DNA of 64,000 nucleotides, from assembly GCA_965203755.1 (NCBI GenBank), contig OZ241910.1, forward strand, positions 1 to 64,000, read 5' to 3'. The stretch's first letter is position 1, and every line of letters starts with the position of its first letter. Below, one piece after another: positions 42,795-51,584 of this stretch. This DNA comes from UBA6055 sp965203755 (GTDB lineage: Bacteria > Chloroflexota > Anaerolineae > Aggregatilineales > Phototrophicaceae). The position numbers and the translations under genes are program-made. Under the pieces are notes generated by a model. That model saw only the letters and a program-made list of their open reading frames with translations, searched no databases and was not told the DNA's origin.

Positions 42795-43772
42795 ATGAGT
42801 ACAGTCAGCGCAATGCGCGAAGATAAACTGATGAAGCGGGTCTTCCTTAGCCCGGCTGTGCTTATTCTTCTGGCTTTGTCCATCTTTCCGCTGGTCTGGT
42901 CACTTGGAATCAGTTTTACCGATATGCAGCGCGGCGGCTCGACCATTGCCCGTCAAGCCGAAGCCGAAGGGATGACTGAAGGCGTCGGTTTTATGGGGCT
43001 GGGTTTTGAACTGACCGGGCGCAATTATGAGCGCCTGCTTGTCGATACCCGTTTGCACAGCACCGTTCGCAATACGATGGTGTATGTCTTCTTTGGGGTG
43101 ATGATTCAATATGGGATTGGCCTCGGGCTGGCGACGGTTCTCAATCAGCCCTTTTTTGGGCGCAATGTCGTCCGCGTGATTTTTCTGATGCCGATGATGA
43201 TGACGCCGGTAGCCGCCGCTTATACCGGCCGCATGATGTTCGACTCACAGCCGCAGCGGTCGCCCTTGGCGCATTTCCTGCGCGAACTGTCTAAGACGCT
43301 GCAGCTGGAACACAGCATCTCCATCCCCTGGTTCACCGACACCGGCTGGGCGCCGCTTGCCATTCTGATTATTGATGCCTGGCAGTGGATCCCGTTTATG
43401 ACCCTGCTCCTGCTGGCGGGGATGCAATCAATTCCAGAAGACATTTATGAGGCCGCGCGAGTGGATGGCGCTAGCGCCTGGCAGATTTTTCGCGGCATCA
43501 CCCTGCCGATTCTGTTCCCGATTTCGATGACGGCGATTTTGATTCGCGGCTTGGAAATCTTCAAAATCATCGATGTGATTGTGGTGACCACCGGCGGCGG
43601 GCCTGGCTCGGCGACCGAATCATTAACCTTGTATATTTTCGAGCAGGCGCTCAGCAATGGCAACTATGGCTATGCCAGCGCTATCGCTTATATTCTGCTG
43701 ATCTTGGTGATTGTGTTCGCGACGCTGTTTCTGGCTGTGGGACGGCGCTGGTCAGGCGCATCAATCCGTTAG
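42795..43772 (+). CDS. Carbohydrate ABC transporter permease (MalF-like)
   Basis: 325 residues from ATG 42795, preceded by GGAAG; a later ATG at 42831 is possible. Membrane segments start at about residue 14. The first outside loop is longer than usual (ADMQRGG to GFELTGRNYERLL region). The EAA loop is DIYEAARVDGASAWQIFRGI. It forms the channel with the MalG-like subunit encoded 9 bases downstream. Confidence 0.86.
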   Translation: MSTVSAMREDKLMKRVFLSPAVLILLALSIFPLVWSLGISFTDMQRGGSTIARQAEAEGMTEGVGFMGLGFELTGRNYERLLVDTRLHSTVRNTMVYVFFGVMIQYGIGLGLATVLNQPFFGRNVVRVIFLMPMMMTPVAAAYTGRMMFDSQPQRSPLAHFLRELSKTLQLEHSISIPWFTDTGWAPLAILIIDAWQWIPFMTLLLLAGMQSIPEDIYEAARVDGASAWQIFRGITLPILFPISMTAILIRGLEIFKIIDVIVVTTGGGPGSATESLTLYIFEQALSNGNYGYASAIAYILLILVIVFATLFLAVGRRWSGASIR

Positions 43773-43781
43773 GGGAACAGC

Positions 43782-44678
43782 ATGGAAAAGCCAAAGCGCA
43801 AGCTGTCTCTGCCTCGTTCAAGCCAACGGCCGCTATGGCAGTCCTGTCTGCTGTATGCGGTTGTCATCTTCTGGTGCTTTATTGTGCTGTTTCCCTTTTA
43901 CTGGCTGGCGACCACATCGGTCAAGCGCCCGATTGATGTCAGCCGCGGGCCGAATTATATCCCCTATGTCGATTTTGATCCGATTCCCGACCATTGGGAA
44001 ACCATGTTCGGCGCTCAAAGCGAATCGACCCGGCGGCATTTTCGCAACAGCCTGGTTTCATCCATCGGCAGCGCCATCCTGTCGGTGATCATCGGCGCCA
44101 TGGCCGGTTACGGCTTGTCCCGTTTTAAGTATTATTGGGGCCGTCTGGGCTGGGACAACGACAATATCGCCTTTTGGATTATCTCACAGCGTTTTTTGCC
44201 GCCGGCTATTTTTATCGTGCCGTTCCTGCTGCTTTACAATTTCTTTGGTCTGGTAGATACCTATGCGGGGCTGATCCTGGCTTATACCATGTTCAATATC
44301 CCCTTCGCGGTTTGGATTATGCGCGATTTTTTCAATGGGCTGCCAGTCGACCTGGAAGAGAGCGCCCGCGTCGACGGCGCCACTCGCTGGCAGGCTTTTT
44401 ATCGAATTGTCCTGCCCTTGAGCGCGCCCGGGCTGGTGGCCGTGGCGATATTCTCCTTTGTCTTTTCCTGGAATGAATATCTGTTTGCCTTGATGCTGAC
44501 CAACTTCAAGGCCATCACCCTGCCGGTGTTGATTGCCGGACAGAACAACACGCGCGGCATTGAATGGTGGTTCATTTCGGCGCTGACGCTGACGGCCGTC
44601 GCGCCGGTGGTGATCATGGGGCTGCTGCTGGAACGTTTTATCACCCGCGGGCTGACGGCTGGCGCCGTCAAAGGCTGA
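43782..44678 (+). CDS. Carbohydrate ABC transporter permease (MalG-like)
   Basis: 298 residues with six membrane segments. The EAA loop is DLEESARVDGATRWQAFYRI, followed by the FSWNEYLFALML stretch common to this subunit. The C-terminus ends ITRGLTAGAVKG. It partners the preceding permease. A ribokinase gene follows 22 bases later. Confidence 0.88.
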   Translation: MEKPKRKLSLPRSSQRPLWQSCLLYAVVIFWCFIVLFPFYWLATTSVKRPIDVSRGPNYIPYVDFDPIPDHWETMFGAQSESTRRHFRNSLVSSIGSAILSVIIGAMAGYGLSRFKYYWGRLGWDNDNIAFWIISQRFLPPAIFIVPFLLLYNFFGLVDTYAGLILAYTMFNIPFAVWIMRDFFNGLPVDLEESARVDGATRWQAFYRIVLPLSAPGLVAVAIFSFVFSWNEYLFALMLTNFKAITLPVLIAGQNNTRGIEWWFISALTLTAVAPVVIMGLLLERFITRGLTAGAVKG

Positions 44679-44700
44679 TTTTCGGACTAAGGAGCTTGGC

Positions 44701-45618
44701 ATGACAGCGAAAATTGTGGTTGTGGGCAGCTTCAATGCCGATTTGGTTTCCTACCTCAAGCGGATGCCGCGCCCTGGCGAGACCGTCCACGGCGATGCCT
44801 TTGTGACCGGCGCCGGCGGCAAAGGCTCAAATCAGGCGGTGGCGGCCGCCCGCCTAGGCGCCGAGGTTACTTTTGTCGGACGGGTTGGCCGCGATGTGTT
44901 CGCCAATCTGGCTTACGAGCTTTGGCAGGCCGAAGGGGTGAATAGCGATTATGTGGTTCAAGACCCAGACCATGCGACCGGCGTCGCGCCGATCCTTGTA
45001 GACAGCCACGGCGAAAATATGATTGTGGTCGTCTTGGGCGCCAACCTGAACCTTCAGCCAAGCGACATTGAGGCCGCCAAAGACCGAATCGCCGATGCCG
45101 ATGCGCTGGTCGTTCAGCTGGAAATCAACCTTGACATGGCCGCCTGTGCGCTAAAAGCCGCCCAAGAATTGGGCATTATGACCATCCTGAACCCGGCGCC
45201 GGCGGCGGCGCTGCCTAGCGAAACCCTTCAACTGGCGGATTATCTGACGCCAAATGAAACCGAACTGGAGACCTTGAGCGGTCGAGCCGGCGGGGATGTG
45301 GCCGCCAGCGCCCGTTCTTTATTGGCAAGGGACGGACAGACGGCCGTCGTGACCTTGGGCGCGCGCGGGGCGCAGATTGTCTCGCCGGAGCATAGCGTCC
45401 GCGTAGCCCCCTTTGAAGTCGACGCGGTCGATACCACCGGCGCCGGCGATGCCTTTAACGCTGGGCTGGCGGTCGCGCTGGCTGAAGGCCGCCGCCTGCG
45501 GGCGGCCGTCAGGTTCGCCAATGCGGCCGCCGCCTTATCCGTTTCCAAGCGGGGGGCCGCCGGCAGCGCGCCTTACCGCGCCGAGGTCGATGCCCTCTAT
45601 GCTTCATCCAGCGGCTGA
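44701..45618 (+). CDS. Ribokinase-like PfkB-family sugar kinase
   Basis: 305 residues. The PfkB N-terminal signature is GAGGKGSNQAVAAARLGA (about 38-55), and the C-terminal signature DTTGAGDAFNAG holds the catalytic Asp and anion hole. The pattern VGSFNADLV at the start also fits ribokinase. It phosphorylates a sugar, probably ribose or another pentose brought in by the ABC system of the same operon. TAAGGAG lies before the ATG. Confidence 0.88.
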   Translation: MTAKIVVVGSFNADLVSYLKRMPRPGETVHGDAFVTGAGGKGSNQAVAAARLGAEVTFVGRVGRDVFANLAYELWQAEGVNSDYVVQDPDHATGVAPILVDSHGENMIVVVLGANLNLQPSDIEAAKDRIADADALVVQLEINLDMAACALKAAQELGIMTILNPAPAAALPSETLQLADYLTPNETELETLSGRAGGDVAASARSLLARDGQTAVVTLGARGAQIVSPEHSVRVAPFEVDAVDTTGAGDAFNAGLAVALAEGRRLRAAVRFANAAAALSVSKRGAAGSAPYRAEVDALYASSSG

Positions 45619-45651
45619 CTCCACCAACCTTATGGCTATAGGAAAGCCTCC

Positions 45652-45849
45652 CTACCGCAACGCCAACTCAAGGATAGTGATGACGATTAACAGCAGCGCA
45701 ACCAAAAGAAACAGCTTCAAGGGCCCAGTATCGAACCCCCAACGCGATGGCTTGGGTTTGCGAATGGGTGGATGATGGCGCATAAGCGGCGCCAGCTTCT
45801 TTTGTACATATTTCTGCGGTCTTGGAAACCCCCTGCTTGGAAACCACAT
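45652..45849 (-). CDS. Small membrane protein, 65 aa (family B)
   Basis: A basic, proline-rich N-terminus (MRHHPPIRKPKP) is followed by one C-terminal helix ending IVITILELALR. The RHHPPIRKP block is shared with the protein at 61798. GGCAGAAAGGAATAACTGAT precedes the ATG, the leader shared across this family. It lies alone and convergent with the ribokinase gene. The 291 bases between it and the next gene show no supported feature. Confidence 0.6.
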   Translation of the reverse strand: MWFPSRGFPRPQKYVQKKLAPLMRHHPPIRKPKPSRWGFDTGPLKLFLLVALLLIVITILELALR

Positions 45850-46140
45850 ATCAGTTATTCCTTTCTGCCCTCACAAACGGAGGGCATATTCATTTTATTC
45901 TATTGCATGCAAGCGGCGGCCCCCTGCCCGCTGATCGGCTGATAGCCAGGCAGCGGCAGCAGCCGTTGATGAATGATATCAAGCATCCCGCGCCCAGGCC
46001 GTTAGCTCTCCTGTCGCCTTGATGTGCTGATGCCAGCTTGACATGCGCGTTGCCTGGAAAACGGTTAAGGTTACCCGGATATATTGGATTTAATTAGCAA
46101 ATTATTGGAGCGACAGTCAAAAGAAGCCGCCTGCCCTGTC

Positions 46141-47094
46141 TTACAAGCCCTTGAACTCCCGATACCAGGCCCAGGTTCGATACAAACCCTCTTGCAGTGA
46201 AATTGTGGGGGTAAAGTCCAGCAAGTCGCGTGCCTTGCTGTTGTTACAATAAGTCATCGGCGGATCGCTCAAAGGCGTTGGGACATCCACCGTATGAATA
46301 GAGGCGCCGGCGTGTTCTTCAATAATGGATACAAAATCAGTCAGCGAAATCGGTGCGCCACAGCCCAGATTGATAATTTCATATCCCAAGGGGCGATCCA
46401 AGGCCGCCAGCACGCCGCCGACAGTATCGTCGATATACGTCCAGTCGCGGTGAATGTTTCCTCCATTAAACAGCGGAATCAAGTCGCCGCTTTGGGCCGC
46501 CGCCATCAATCGCCATGGCATCATATCGGGTCGCCCGGCGGGACCGTAAACATTAAAGAAGCGCAGGACGGTTACATTCATATCGCAAAGGTTATGATAA
46601 GTGTGCGCCAGCAGTTCCGCCGCCCGTTTGCTGGCTGGATAAGCGGCCAAAGGCCGGTCGGCATTATCGGTTTCGACAAAGGGTACAATTTTGGTTTTGC
46701 CATAGACTGACGATGTGGATGCCAAGACGAACTGCCGAATGCCCGCCGCTTTGCCCGCTTCCAGCAGGTTCATGCTGCCGGTCAAATTAACGTCCATGTA
46801 CAGGCGGGGCTGCTCTACGCTGGCGCGGACGCCCGGCATAGCCGCCAGATGCGCCACATGAGTAATCCCCTGTTCGGCAAAGAGACGGTTCACCAGCGCC
46901 GCATCGCGAATGTCGCCTTCCAACAGGGTGAATTGGTCATACTGGCGCAGCCGGACAATGTTGCGGCGCTTGATGGCCGGGTCATAATAGTCATTGAAAT
47001 TGTCTAGCGCCACCACCCGTTCGCCGCGCTTCAGCAGCTTTTCGGCAATATGGCTGCCGATGAACCCGGCGGCGCCGGTGATGAGATAAGTCAT
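46141..47094 (-). CDS. Nucleotide-sugar epimerase, UDP-glucuronate 4-epimerase-like
   Basis: 317 residues of the extended SDR family. GAAGFIGSH at 7-15 binds NAD; DNFNDYYDPAIKRRN matches the UDP-glucuronate 4-epimerase pattern. The catalytic set is Ser-Ser in ASTSSVYG and YPASK. RFFNVYGPAGRPDM completes the fold signature. The product would be UDP-galacturonate for surface polysaccharide, in keeping with glycosyltransferase genes nearby. Confidence 0.82.
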   Translation of the reverse strand: MTYLITGAAGFIGSHIAEKLLKRGERVVALDNFNDYYDPAIKRRNIVRLRQYDQFTLLEGDIRDAALVNRLFAEQGITHVAHLAAMPGVRASVEQPRLYMDVNLTGSMNLLEAGKAAGIRQFVLASTSSVYGKTKIVPFVETDNADRPLAAYPASKRAAELLAHTYHNLCDMNVTVLRFFNVYGPAGRPDMMPWRLMAAAQSGDLIPLFNGGNIHRDWTYIDDTVGGVLAALDRPLGYEIINLGCGAPISLTDFVSIIEEHAGASIHTVDVPTPLSDPPMTYCNNSKARDLLDFTPTISLQEGLYRTWAWYREFKGL

Positions 47095-47098
47095 CGCT

Positions 47099-47698
47099 TC
47101 AGGCTCCGATGGTGCTGGTCATTGAGAAAATCAGGCATGACGCCGTGAATGACGCCATACCCGTCCAATCAGCTTGCTGAAAGAACTTATTACTGATTTG
47201 GCACAACCAGTGTGTGACCGCCTCAGCTATTGGACGTTCTGAAAGAACAAGCTCAACTTCTATCTGCTTCGCGAACGGTAAATAAAGAAAATATGCTCCA
47301 TCCGCGCGGGTTCCCCAGTCGATAAAAAAGCTTCCCCCATCATCTGTGAAAGCCACGACATACCCAATTTCGAAGGGGGAGGTCGCTCCAGTATAATCGG
47401 CAAAAAGCGACATATTATCGGCAAAAGATCGCCCGGAACCACCGGTGGTGTCAAAGACAAGGTAGTAGATGTTTTCCCAACCAAGCTGCGGGTCGATTAA
47501 ACAAATATCATACTCCATTTCCAAAGGTCCGCCGCTCACGGGCAAACGATGGCCCGCGCGAGAGACCAGGCTGGTAGGATAGGGGTCAAGCCCAATGTCT
47601 GACAGATGGATTATGGCGGTGGTTTTGCCGCAGCTTTCCGGCGTTAAGCGGAATAAGGCTGTGAGGTCAATATCTTCCAATTCACGAAGATCATTCAC
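47099..47698 (-). CDS. Uncharacterised protein, 199 aa, coupled to a leader peptide gene
   Basis: A GTG start overlaps the stop of an upstream 31-aa membrane peptide gene (GTGA). The protein is acidic and aromatic-rich, with a strand-rich centre (WENIYYLVFDTTGGSGRSFADN, read in parts), and resembles a small globular beta-sandwich or SUKH-like fold only loosely. No motif supports a function. It ends four bases before the epimerase start, so they may be in one operon. Confidence 0.55.
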   Translation of the reverse strand: MNDLRELEDIDLTALFRLTPESCGKTTAIIHLSDIGLDPYPTSLVSRAGHRLPVSGGPLEMEYDICLIDPQLGWENIYYLVFDTTGGSGRSFADNMSLFADYTGATSPFEIGYVVAFTDDGGSFFIDWGTRADGAYFLYLPFAKQIEVELVLSERPIAEAVTHWLCQISNKFFQQADWTGMASFTASCLIFSMTSTIGA

Positions 47699-47790
47699 GA
47701 CCTCATAGGAAGATAAGTTTGCCCGACGGCAATTCCAGTAACAAAGCCCAGCGCAAGCAACGCCAGTGTGACCAAACGGATGATTTTCAT
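47695..47790 (-). CDS. 31-aa membrane peptide coupled to the downstream gene
   Basis: A very strong GAGGAGGAG element precedes ATG 47790. The peptide has a basic start and one hydrophobic helix of about 20 residues, then a short polar end. Its TGA overlaps the GTG start of the next gene by three bases, an arrangement typical of translational coupling. It is also a possible signal-peptide-like remnant. Confidence 0.5.
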   Translation of the reverse strand: MKIIRLVTLALLALGFVTGIAVGQTYLPMRS

Positions 47791-47861
47791 TTTACTCCTC
47801 CTCATTGATTAAAAGCCCCATTAGCAGGGCAGATTTCAAAACATCAACCGAACAACATGAA

Positions 47862-48197
47862 ATGCTATCAGGAATTGCGGAAATATCCCAATGGCTTTAT
47901 CCTTTCTGCGTTCCTTGTGGTCGGGAACAACTCTTTACCCGCCCTCTCGTTCATACTGCCCGGGAGGTTTTTTATTGTGATTGTCCTGCCATGAGTATAG
48001 CGTGGATTATACAGAACCTTGATACTGTTCGTCCTTATGTTCCTGAATCGCCCGTAACCATCACGATTGAAGTCGACAAGGTGGAGAGAATGGACGATTT
48101 CCGCGGCCGACCAGGTGTTGAATTGGATTATGCCAAACAAGAAGTGAAGAGCCGCGCGGCGAACTGGATGACCGCTTGGGATCAAATCTGGCATTAG
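47862..48197 (+). CDS. Uncharacterised small protein, about 111 aa, start uncertain
   Basis: This open frame can start at TTG 47805, ATG 47862 or ATG 47991; none has a clear ribosome-binding site. The product has FYCDCPAM and a charged, helical end (GVELDYAKQEVKSRAANW). A long minus-strand frame covers the same DNA but looks less protein-like. It could be a decayed gene. Confidence 0.35.
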   Translation: MLSGIAEISQWLYPFCVPCGREQLFTRPLVHTAREVFYCDCPAMSIAWIIQNLDTVRPYVPESPVTITIEVDKVERMDDFRGRPGVELDYAKQEVKSRAANWMTAWDQIWH

Positions 48198-48205
48198 CAG
48201 CTCCG

Positions 48206-49129
48206 TCATCTGCCCACTATGATGGACAAGGCCCAGCCGACCACAATTAACAAGCCCAGCTGACCGTGCAGTTTGGCGGTGCGGCTCTGCGCCTGGTGCA
48301 TGAGGGGCACCGCGCGGCTGCGGTTGAATATCCGAATCAAGCGCAAGGCTTCGGGCAGGGTGATGAAGCTCAACAGGGTCGCGGGCGGCATAAGGCCAGC
48401 TGCGATCAAAATCGCCTGGGCAGTATAGGCGCCAATCACAAGCAACCTATATTCAGCGCGGGCAAAGCCAATCCCGAAGAGGACAGCCAGCGTGCGCTTG
48501 TTCACAGCCCGGTCAGCGTCCATATCACGGATGTTATTGGCTTGCAGAATGGCTGTGACCATGAAGGCAATCGGCAGCGAAATCAGGCATAATTCAGCGA
48601 TGCGCGCATTCGCAGCCGCCGGCGACATCACATAATAGGCGCCGACTACAATCGCCGGCCCCATAAACACAGCGACGGCGATTTCTCCCAGTCCATGATA
48701 GGCCAAAGGGAAGGGCCCGGCGGTATAGGCGACCGCAGCCAGCACGCCGCCAATGCCGATAAGCCACAGCAAGGGCCCGCTTTGCGACAGCAAGAACAGC
48801 CCCAGCAGACAGCCGCCGGCTGTGGTCAGGATGGCGCCATTGCGGACGCTTGCCGGCTTGAGGATTTTTTGCTTGATGGTCATGCCCTGTCCAGCCTGCT
48901 TGAGTCGATCTGCGCCTCGTTGATAATCTGCATATTCGTTAATCAAATTGGCGGCGCTTTGCAAAAGCAGCGTCCCGATGAGCGCCAGCAGGAACAGGCC
49001 GGCATCGAATACACCATCGTCGACGGCGATAATGCCCGCCAGGCCCATCGGCGCATAACTGGCGGTAAAGACGCGCGGACGAAGAGCCTGAACCCATGCC
49101 TTGACCCTCGATTGCTGCGCTGTGGACAT
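48206..49129 (-). CDS. menA: 1,4-Dihydroxy-2-naphthoate polyprenyltransferase
   Basis: 307 residues from ATG 49129 (GGAGG upstream), a multi-helix UbiA-family prenyltransferase. The first metal-prenyl-diphosphate motif is NLINEYADYQRGAD at 61-74 and the second is NNIRDMDADRAVNKRTLAV in the later half. It attaches the isoprenoid tail to DHNA in the membrane, giving demethylmenaquinone. It lies far from the men cluster at 6-13 kb and is divergent from a glycosyltransferase gene with only 59 bases between starts. Confidence 0.88.
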   Translation of the reverse strand: MSTAQQSRVKAWVQALRPRVFTASYAPMGLAGIIAVDDGVFDAGLFLLALIGTLLLQSAANLINEYADYQRGADRLKQAGQGMTIKQKILKPASVRNGAILTTAGGCLLGLFLLSQSGPLLWLIGIGGVLAAVAYTAGPFPLAYHGLGEIAVAVFMGPAIVVGAYYVMSPAAANARIAELCLISLPIAFMVTAILQANNIRDMDADRAVNKRTLAVLFGIGFARAEYRLLVIGAYTAQAILIAAGLMPPATLLSFITLPEALRLIRIFNRSRAVPLMHQAQSRTAKLHGQLGLLIVVGWALSIIVGR

Positions 49130-49188
49130 CGATATCCTCCGCGAAAATGGGTGTATAATCTGCCTAAGTGTTCGGCAAAAGGTATTCC

Positions 49189-50427
49189 ATGAAGATTGTA
49201 ACCGTTTCGGCGACAGACCGCATCGGCGGCGCCGGCATCGCTGCTTATCGTCTGCATCAAGGTTTGCGGCAGGCTGGCTTGGAAGCCGAAATGCTGGTGA
49301 TGAAGAAGGTTTCCGCTGATCCCAGCGCGCATCGGCTGTCTTCCTGTCTGAATCGCCGCCGCCGTATAATCCGACGCATTGCCGCCGCGAGCCACCGGCG
49401 GCAGCTTGCGCGTCATCCACGCCAGCCGGGCAGCGGCTATTGGAGTCTAAACCGCTTCAGCTATCCGATTGCCCATGCCATCAATGCTTTTGAGGCCGAT
49501 GTGGTTCATCTGCATTGGCTGGGCGATAATTATCTGCCGATTCCACAATTCGCCAAAGTCAAGCCGCCAATTGTCTGGACCTTGCACGATATGTGGGCTT
49601 TTACCGGGGGCTGTCATTCTGCTGACGACTGCCTGAATTACCATGCCGACTGCGGCCATTGCCCACAGTTGCTTGCTCCCGCTTCCAATGACATCAGCGC
49701 TCGCATCAGCCGGCAAAAGCAACAGGCTTGGGCTGACATCCCGATGACGATTGTCTGTCCCAGTCAATGGCTGGCGGATTGCGCTCGCCGAAGCAAGGTT
49801 CTGAAGGACAAACGGATTGAAGTTATCGCCAACGGCATTGATCCCAGACAATTCAAGCCGCTGGACAAAAACAGCGCCCGTCAGGCATTCAACCTGCCGC
49901 TGGACAAGAAACTGATATTGTTTGGCGCTGTCGGCGGGGCCAGTGACCCGCGCAAAGGCTTTGCTTACCTGCGCGACGCGCTGCGACATCTGCCGGAAAA
50001 GTCGAATATGGAAGTTGTTGTTTTTGGCGCCGCCCGGGCAGAGGCGCTGGATATCCATTTGCCGCTGCATCAGGTCGAGTACCTGGGCGACAGTGTGAGC
50101 ATCAGCCTGCTTTATTCCGCTTGTGATGTCTTTGTGCTGCCGGCCTTGCAAGAGAATCTGCCTAACACCCTGATGGAATCCTTGGCTTGTGGAACCCCCT
50201 GCGTCGCTTTCAACCACGGCGGCATCCCCGATCTTGTCCGACATCAGCGCAATGGCTATCTGGCCCGATTCAAAGACACAGCCGATTTAGCGCGCGGCAT
50301 CCAATGGGTACTGACGCAGTCCTTGCCGCCGCAGGCCATCTGCCAGCAAACCCTGAAGCGCTGTCATATAAGCCACATCACCAAACAGTATATCCGGCTG
50401 TATCAGTCGCTTAATGAAAGCCGCTGA
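49189..50427 (+). CDS. Glycosyltransferase family 4
   Basis: 412 residues from ATG 49189 (AAAAGG upstream). GT-B fold: the N-terminal domain opens with RIGGAGIAAYRLHQGLRQAG, the C-terminal one has GGASDPRKGFAYL and the donor-binding motif ENLPNTLMESLACGTPCVAF (E-x7-E type). It transfers a sugar from a nucleotide donor for a surface glycan. TATAAT at 49154-49159 is a likely -10. The next glycosyltransferase gene starts 3 bases after its stop. Confidence 0.83.
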   Translation: MKIVTVSATDRIGGAGIAAYRLHQGLRQAGLEAEMLVMKKVSADPSAHRLSSCLNRRRRIIRRIAAASHRRQLARHPRQPGSGYWSLNRFSYPIAHAINAFEADVVHLHWLGDNYLPIPQFAKVKPPIVWTLHDMWAFTGGCHSADDCLNYHADCGHCPQLLAPASNDISARISRQKQQAWADIPMTIVCPSQWLADCARRSKVLKDKRIEVIANGIDPRQFKPLDKNSARQAFNLPLDKKLILFGAVGGASDPRKGFAYLRDALRHLPEKSNMEVVVFGAARAEALDIHLPLHQVEYLGDSVSISLLYSACDVFVLPALQENLPNTLMESLACGTPCVAFNHGGIPDLVRHQRNGYLARFKDTADLARGIQWVLTQSLPPQAICQQTLKRCHISHITKQYIRLYQSLNESR

Positions 50428-50430
50428 CTG

Positions 50431-51477
50431 ATGAAAAGTGATTTTCCACGCATCACCTTTGGCATCATTGTCCTCAATGGCGAACCCTTTATTCGTTATA
50501 CGTTGCAGGCCCTCTATCCCTATGCCCACGAGATTATCGTCGTCGAAGGCGCGGCGCCGGGCGCAAAAAACATCGCCACCGCCGACGGGCATTCCCGCGA
50601 TGCCACATTGGAAACCCTGCGGCAGTTCAAGGCCGAATCCGACCCGGAAGACAAGCTGACTATCGTAACGCGGGATGGCTTTTGGACGGAAAAAGACGAG
50701 ATGTCGCAAGCCTATGCCAAGCGGGCAACTGGAGATTATCTCTGGCAGGTGGACGTCGATGAATTTTACCAGCCGGCTGATATGCGAGCCGTCATTCAAA
50801 TGCTGAAAGAACAGCCTGCCATCACAGCCGTATCCTTCAAAACCATGACCTTTTGGGGCGCGCCGGAATATGTCGTCGACAGTTGGTATTTACGGCGCGG
50901 CGCCGCCATCTATCACCGTCTGTTTAAGTGGGGCCCGGGCTATACTTATGCAACTCACCGGCCGCCGACCGTAACCAACTCGGCGAGACAGGACCTGCGC
51001 GAAGGACACTGGCTGCGAGCCGAGACGCTGGAAAAAATCGGCATCCGAATGTACCATTATTCGCTCCTGCTGCCCAAACAGGTCATGGAAAAATGTGATT
51101 ATTACAGCCATGCTGACTGGGTAGAACGTCAGGATGCGCTGGAATGGGCAAATCAGGCCTATTTGTCTCTGAACCGACCCTATCATCTCCACAACGTTAA
51201 TGAGTATCCGGGCTGCCTGTATCGATATAAACATCCTCATCCGCCCCAAGTGATGCGGATGTGGCAGGCCATCACGGTCGCCGATTCCGACTTTGAGATT
51301 CGCCAGACCAAGGACATTGAAGCCCTGCTCAATTCTCCCCGTTACAAAATCGGCCGCGCCCTGGTCATGCTGGCTGATAAGCCATCGAGACAATTCAGGA
51401 TGTTCGGGCGCAAACTCAAAAGATTCATCGCGCGGCTCTTGCCGCGGTCGATCAAAGATATCCTCAAATCGCAATAA
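50431..51477 (+). CDS. Glycosyltransferase family 2-like protein
   Basis: 348 residues. The start ITFGIIVLNGEPFIRYTLQAL and the acidic motif QVDVDEFYQP (DxD-type metal and nucleotide-sugar binding) show a GT-A fold. The C-terminal part is basic (RFIARLLPRSIKDIL) and may touch the membrane. It is co-transcribed with the GT4 gene and probably acts on the same glycan. Confidence 0.75.
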   Translation: MKSDFPRITFGIIVLNGEPFIRYTLQALYPYAHEIIVVEGAAPGAKNIATADGHSRDATLETLRQFKAESDPEDKLTIVTRDGFWTEKDEMSQAYAKRATGDYLWQVDVDEFYQPADMRAVIQMLKEQPAITAVSFKTMTFWGAPEYVVDSWYLRRGAAIYHRLFKWGPGYTYATHRPPTVTNSARQDLREGHWLRAETLEKIGIRMYHYSLLLPKQVMEKCDYYSHADWVERQDALEWANQAYLSLNRPYHLHNVNEYPGCLYRYKHPHPPQVMRMWQAITVADSDFEIRQTKDIEALLNSPRYKIGRALVMLADKPSRQFRMFGRKLKRFIARLLPRSIKDILKSQ

Positions 51478-51584
51478 AAACTGCTTGGGCGCAAATATGG
51501 GGTTCATTAAATAAGCAGTCGCAATCCAAAGCAAAATCCATTATCCTGTACGCCACGATCCAGTTATCAGAAAAGTCACAGAAG

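Noticed and set aside
45900..45986. 28-codon minus-strand frame in the gap before the epimerase gene
   Set aside because: No ribosome-binding site and no similarity to the small membrane families.
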